Shown: positions 63,437-64,000 of the stretch, in pieces
How positions within the stretch are numbered: the first letter of the stretch is position 1
Layout of the letters: each line of letters starts with the position of its first letter
Source of the DNA: Henningerozyma blattae CBS 6284
Lineage: Eukaryota; Ascomycota; Saccharomycetes; Saccharomycetales; Saccharomycetaceae
Length of the DNA stretch: 64,000 bases
Direction of reading: 5' to 3'
NCBI RefSeq assembly: GCF_000315915.1
Contig: NC_020187.1
Coordinates: 1,116,001 to 1,180,000, forward strand
The notes under the pieces: model-generated
Database searches by the model: none
What the model was told of the DNA's origin: nothing
What the model saw: only the letters and a program-made list of their open reading frames with translations
Position numbers and translations under genes: made by a program

Positions 63437-64000
63437 TTATGGTTTTGGGATCTTCATACTTTTTGAAATCATACCACAGCCATGAATGAAGAATATGATT
63501 ACAAATGGATGGAATTCTAAAACAAGTCCTTCCCTAATAATGCCGAATGGTAAGTTATTTGAAATCAAATTATGTTTCACTAGGTATGCCATACCTGCAA
63601 CTAAGAGTAATGAGGTTGGCATTGGTAAGCCTTCAAAATATTTTGATTTCCCCTTTGTATCCTTTGGTAACTGACTTACAGTGACGTTAAATCTTGCTAA
63701 TCTTGCTAACCCACATAGGACAAAAAACGATAGGATCAATACATCTAAAGTTGTTTGGAACCCAATGGCAAATGCTACTATTGCTGGTGCTACACCAAAA
63801 GAAATCAAATCAGCCAAAGAATCCAGTTCTTGGCCCATTAATGACGATCTATTTCTTAATCTAGCGACTCTTCCATCGAAAAAATCAAAACAAACACCCA
63901 AGAATATGAAGAAATGGGCTCTTTGGACATAATGAGGTTTGCCAGTCAATGTGAATCTTAAACAACTTATAATAGAGTAAAACCCTGAAAACCCATTCAT
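63437..64000 (-). CDS. CHO1: Phosphatidylserine synthase, C-terminal part
   Basis: Integral ER-membrane enzyme making phosphatidylserine from CDP-diacylglycerol and serine. The visible 187 residues contain the CDP-alcohol phosphotransferase signature DG..AR........G...D...D (DGRVARLRNRSSLMGQELDSLADL), several membrane segments, KYFEGLPMPTSL and the C-terminal HGCGMISKSMKIPKP. S. cerevisiae Cho1 is 276 aa, so about 90 N-terminal residues and the promoter, with any UAS-INO, lie beyond the window. The Met at the window edge is internal (NGFSGFYSI aligns within the family). Confidence 0.96.
   Translation of the reverse strand: MNGFSGFYSIISCLRFTLTGKPHYVQRAHFFIFLGVCFDFFDGRVARLRNRSSLMGQELDSLADLISFGVAPAIVAFAIGFQTTLDVLILSFFVLCGLARLARFNVTVSQLPKDTKGKSKYFEGLPMPTSLLLVAGMAYLVKHNLISNNLPFGIIREGLVLEFHPFVIIFFIHGCGMISKSMKIPKP

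Overview
The window is nuclear DNA of a budding yeast (Saccharomycetaceae). The evidence is intron-poor, AT-rich DNA, long Asn/Gln-rich regulatory proteins, two eukaryotic tRNA genes, two short spliceosomal introns with perfect TACTAAC branch points, and some 27 recognisable orthologues of Saccharomyces cerevisiae genes. Gene order looks like a post-whole-genome-duplication species (Kazachstania, Naumovozyma, Tetrapisispora and Vanderwaltozyma are candidates), but the species cannot be fixed from the sequence alone. Gene names below come from my recognition of the proteins and from remembered S. cerevisiae gene order; no search was run. Starts were checked to be ATG, which corrected CEM1, ICL1, SNP1, VTC1 and PCL2 and raised a real problem at MAM33.

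Layout. 0.15-6.4 kb: INO2 (phospholipid-gene activator, minus strand) and an FCY2-type nucleobase permease, separated by 2.7 kb that holds a (GT)43 microsatellite, Tbf1-like sites and a GC-rich block. 6.8-54 kb: one long block collinear with S. cerevisiae chromosome V right arm and its sister region on chromosome IX. It carries CEM1, a YIL055C-like gene, VHR2/VHR1, ICL1, tRNA-Ser, RGI1, SNP1, ARG5,6, ARC15, YRB2, EFM4, FIS1, RNR1/3, SEC6, TDA2, VTC1, RPS24, PTP3, MAM33, MRX1 and PCI8. YER and YIL genes are interleaved, so this segment keeps nearly the ancestral order. 55-61 kb: HNT1, CDC48 and PCL2, a chromosome IV segment. 63-64 kb: tRNA-His and the C-terminal part of CHO1, cut by the window end.

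The genes are mostly housekeeping: phospholipid control and synthesis (INO2, CHO1), mitochondrial fatty-acid synthesis (CEM1), glyoxylate cycle (ICL1), arginine (ARG5,6), dNTPs (RNR1), polyphosphate (VTC1), exocytosis and actin (SEC6, ARC15), splicing (SNP1) and translation (RPS24, EFM4). Several promoters carry the expected sites: MCB boxes before RNR1, a Gcn4 site before ARG5,6, a Pho4 site before VTC1, a Rap1 site before RPS24, and Mig1/STRE sites before RGI1.

The unexplained part is intergenic. There are three GC-rich islands (about 3.55-3.93, 17.34-17.78 and 48.25-49.07 kb) in otherwise AT-rich DNA. Each is rich in its own short motif, and one 10-base motif from the second recurs near 55.1 kb. 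I saw no clearly new protein system. The islands, a MAM33 leader that lacks an ATG, and two exon-like starts followed by splice donors are the best leads.
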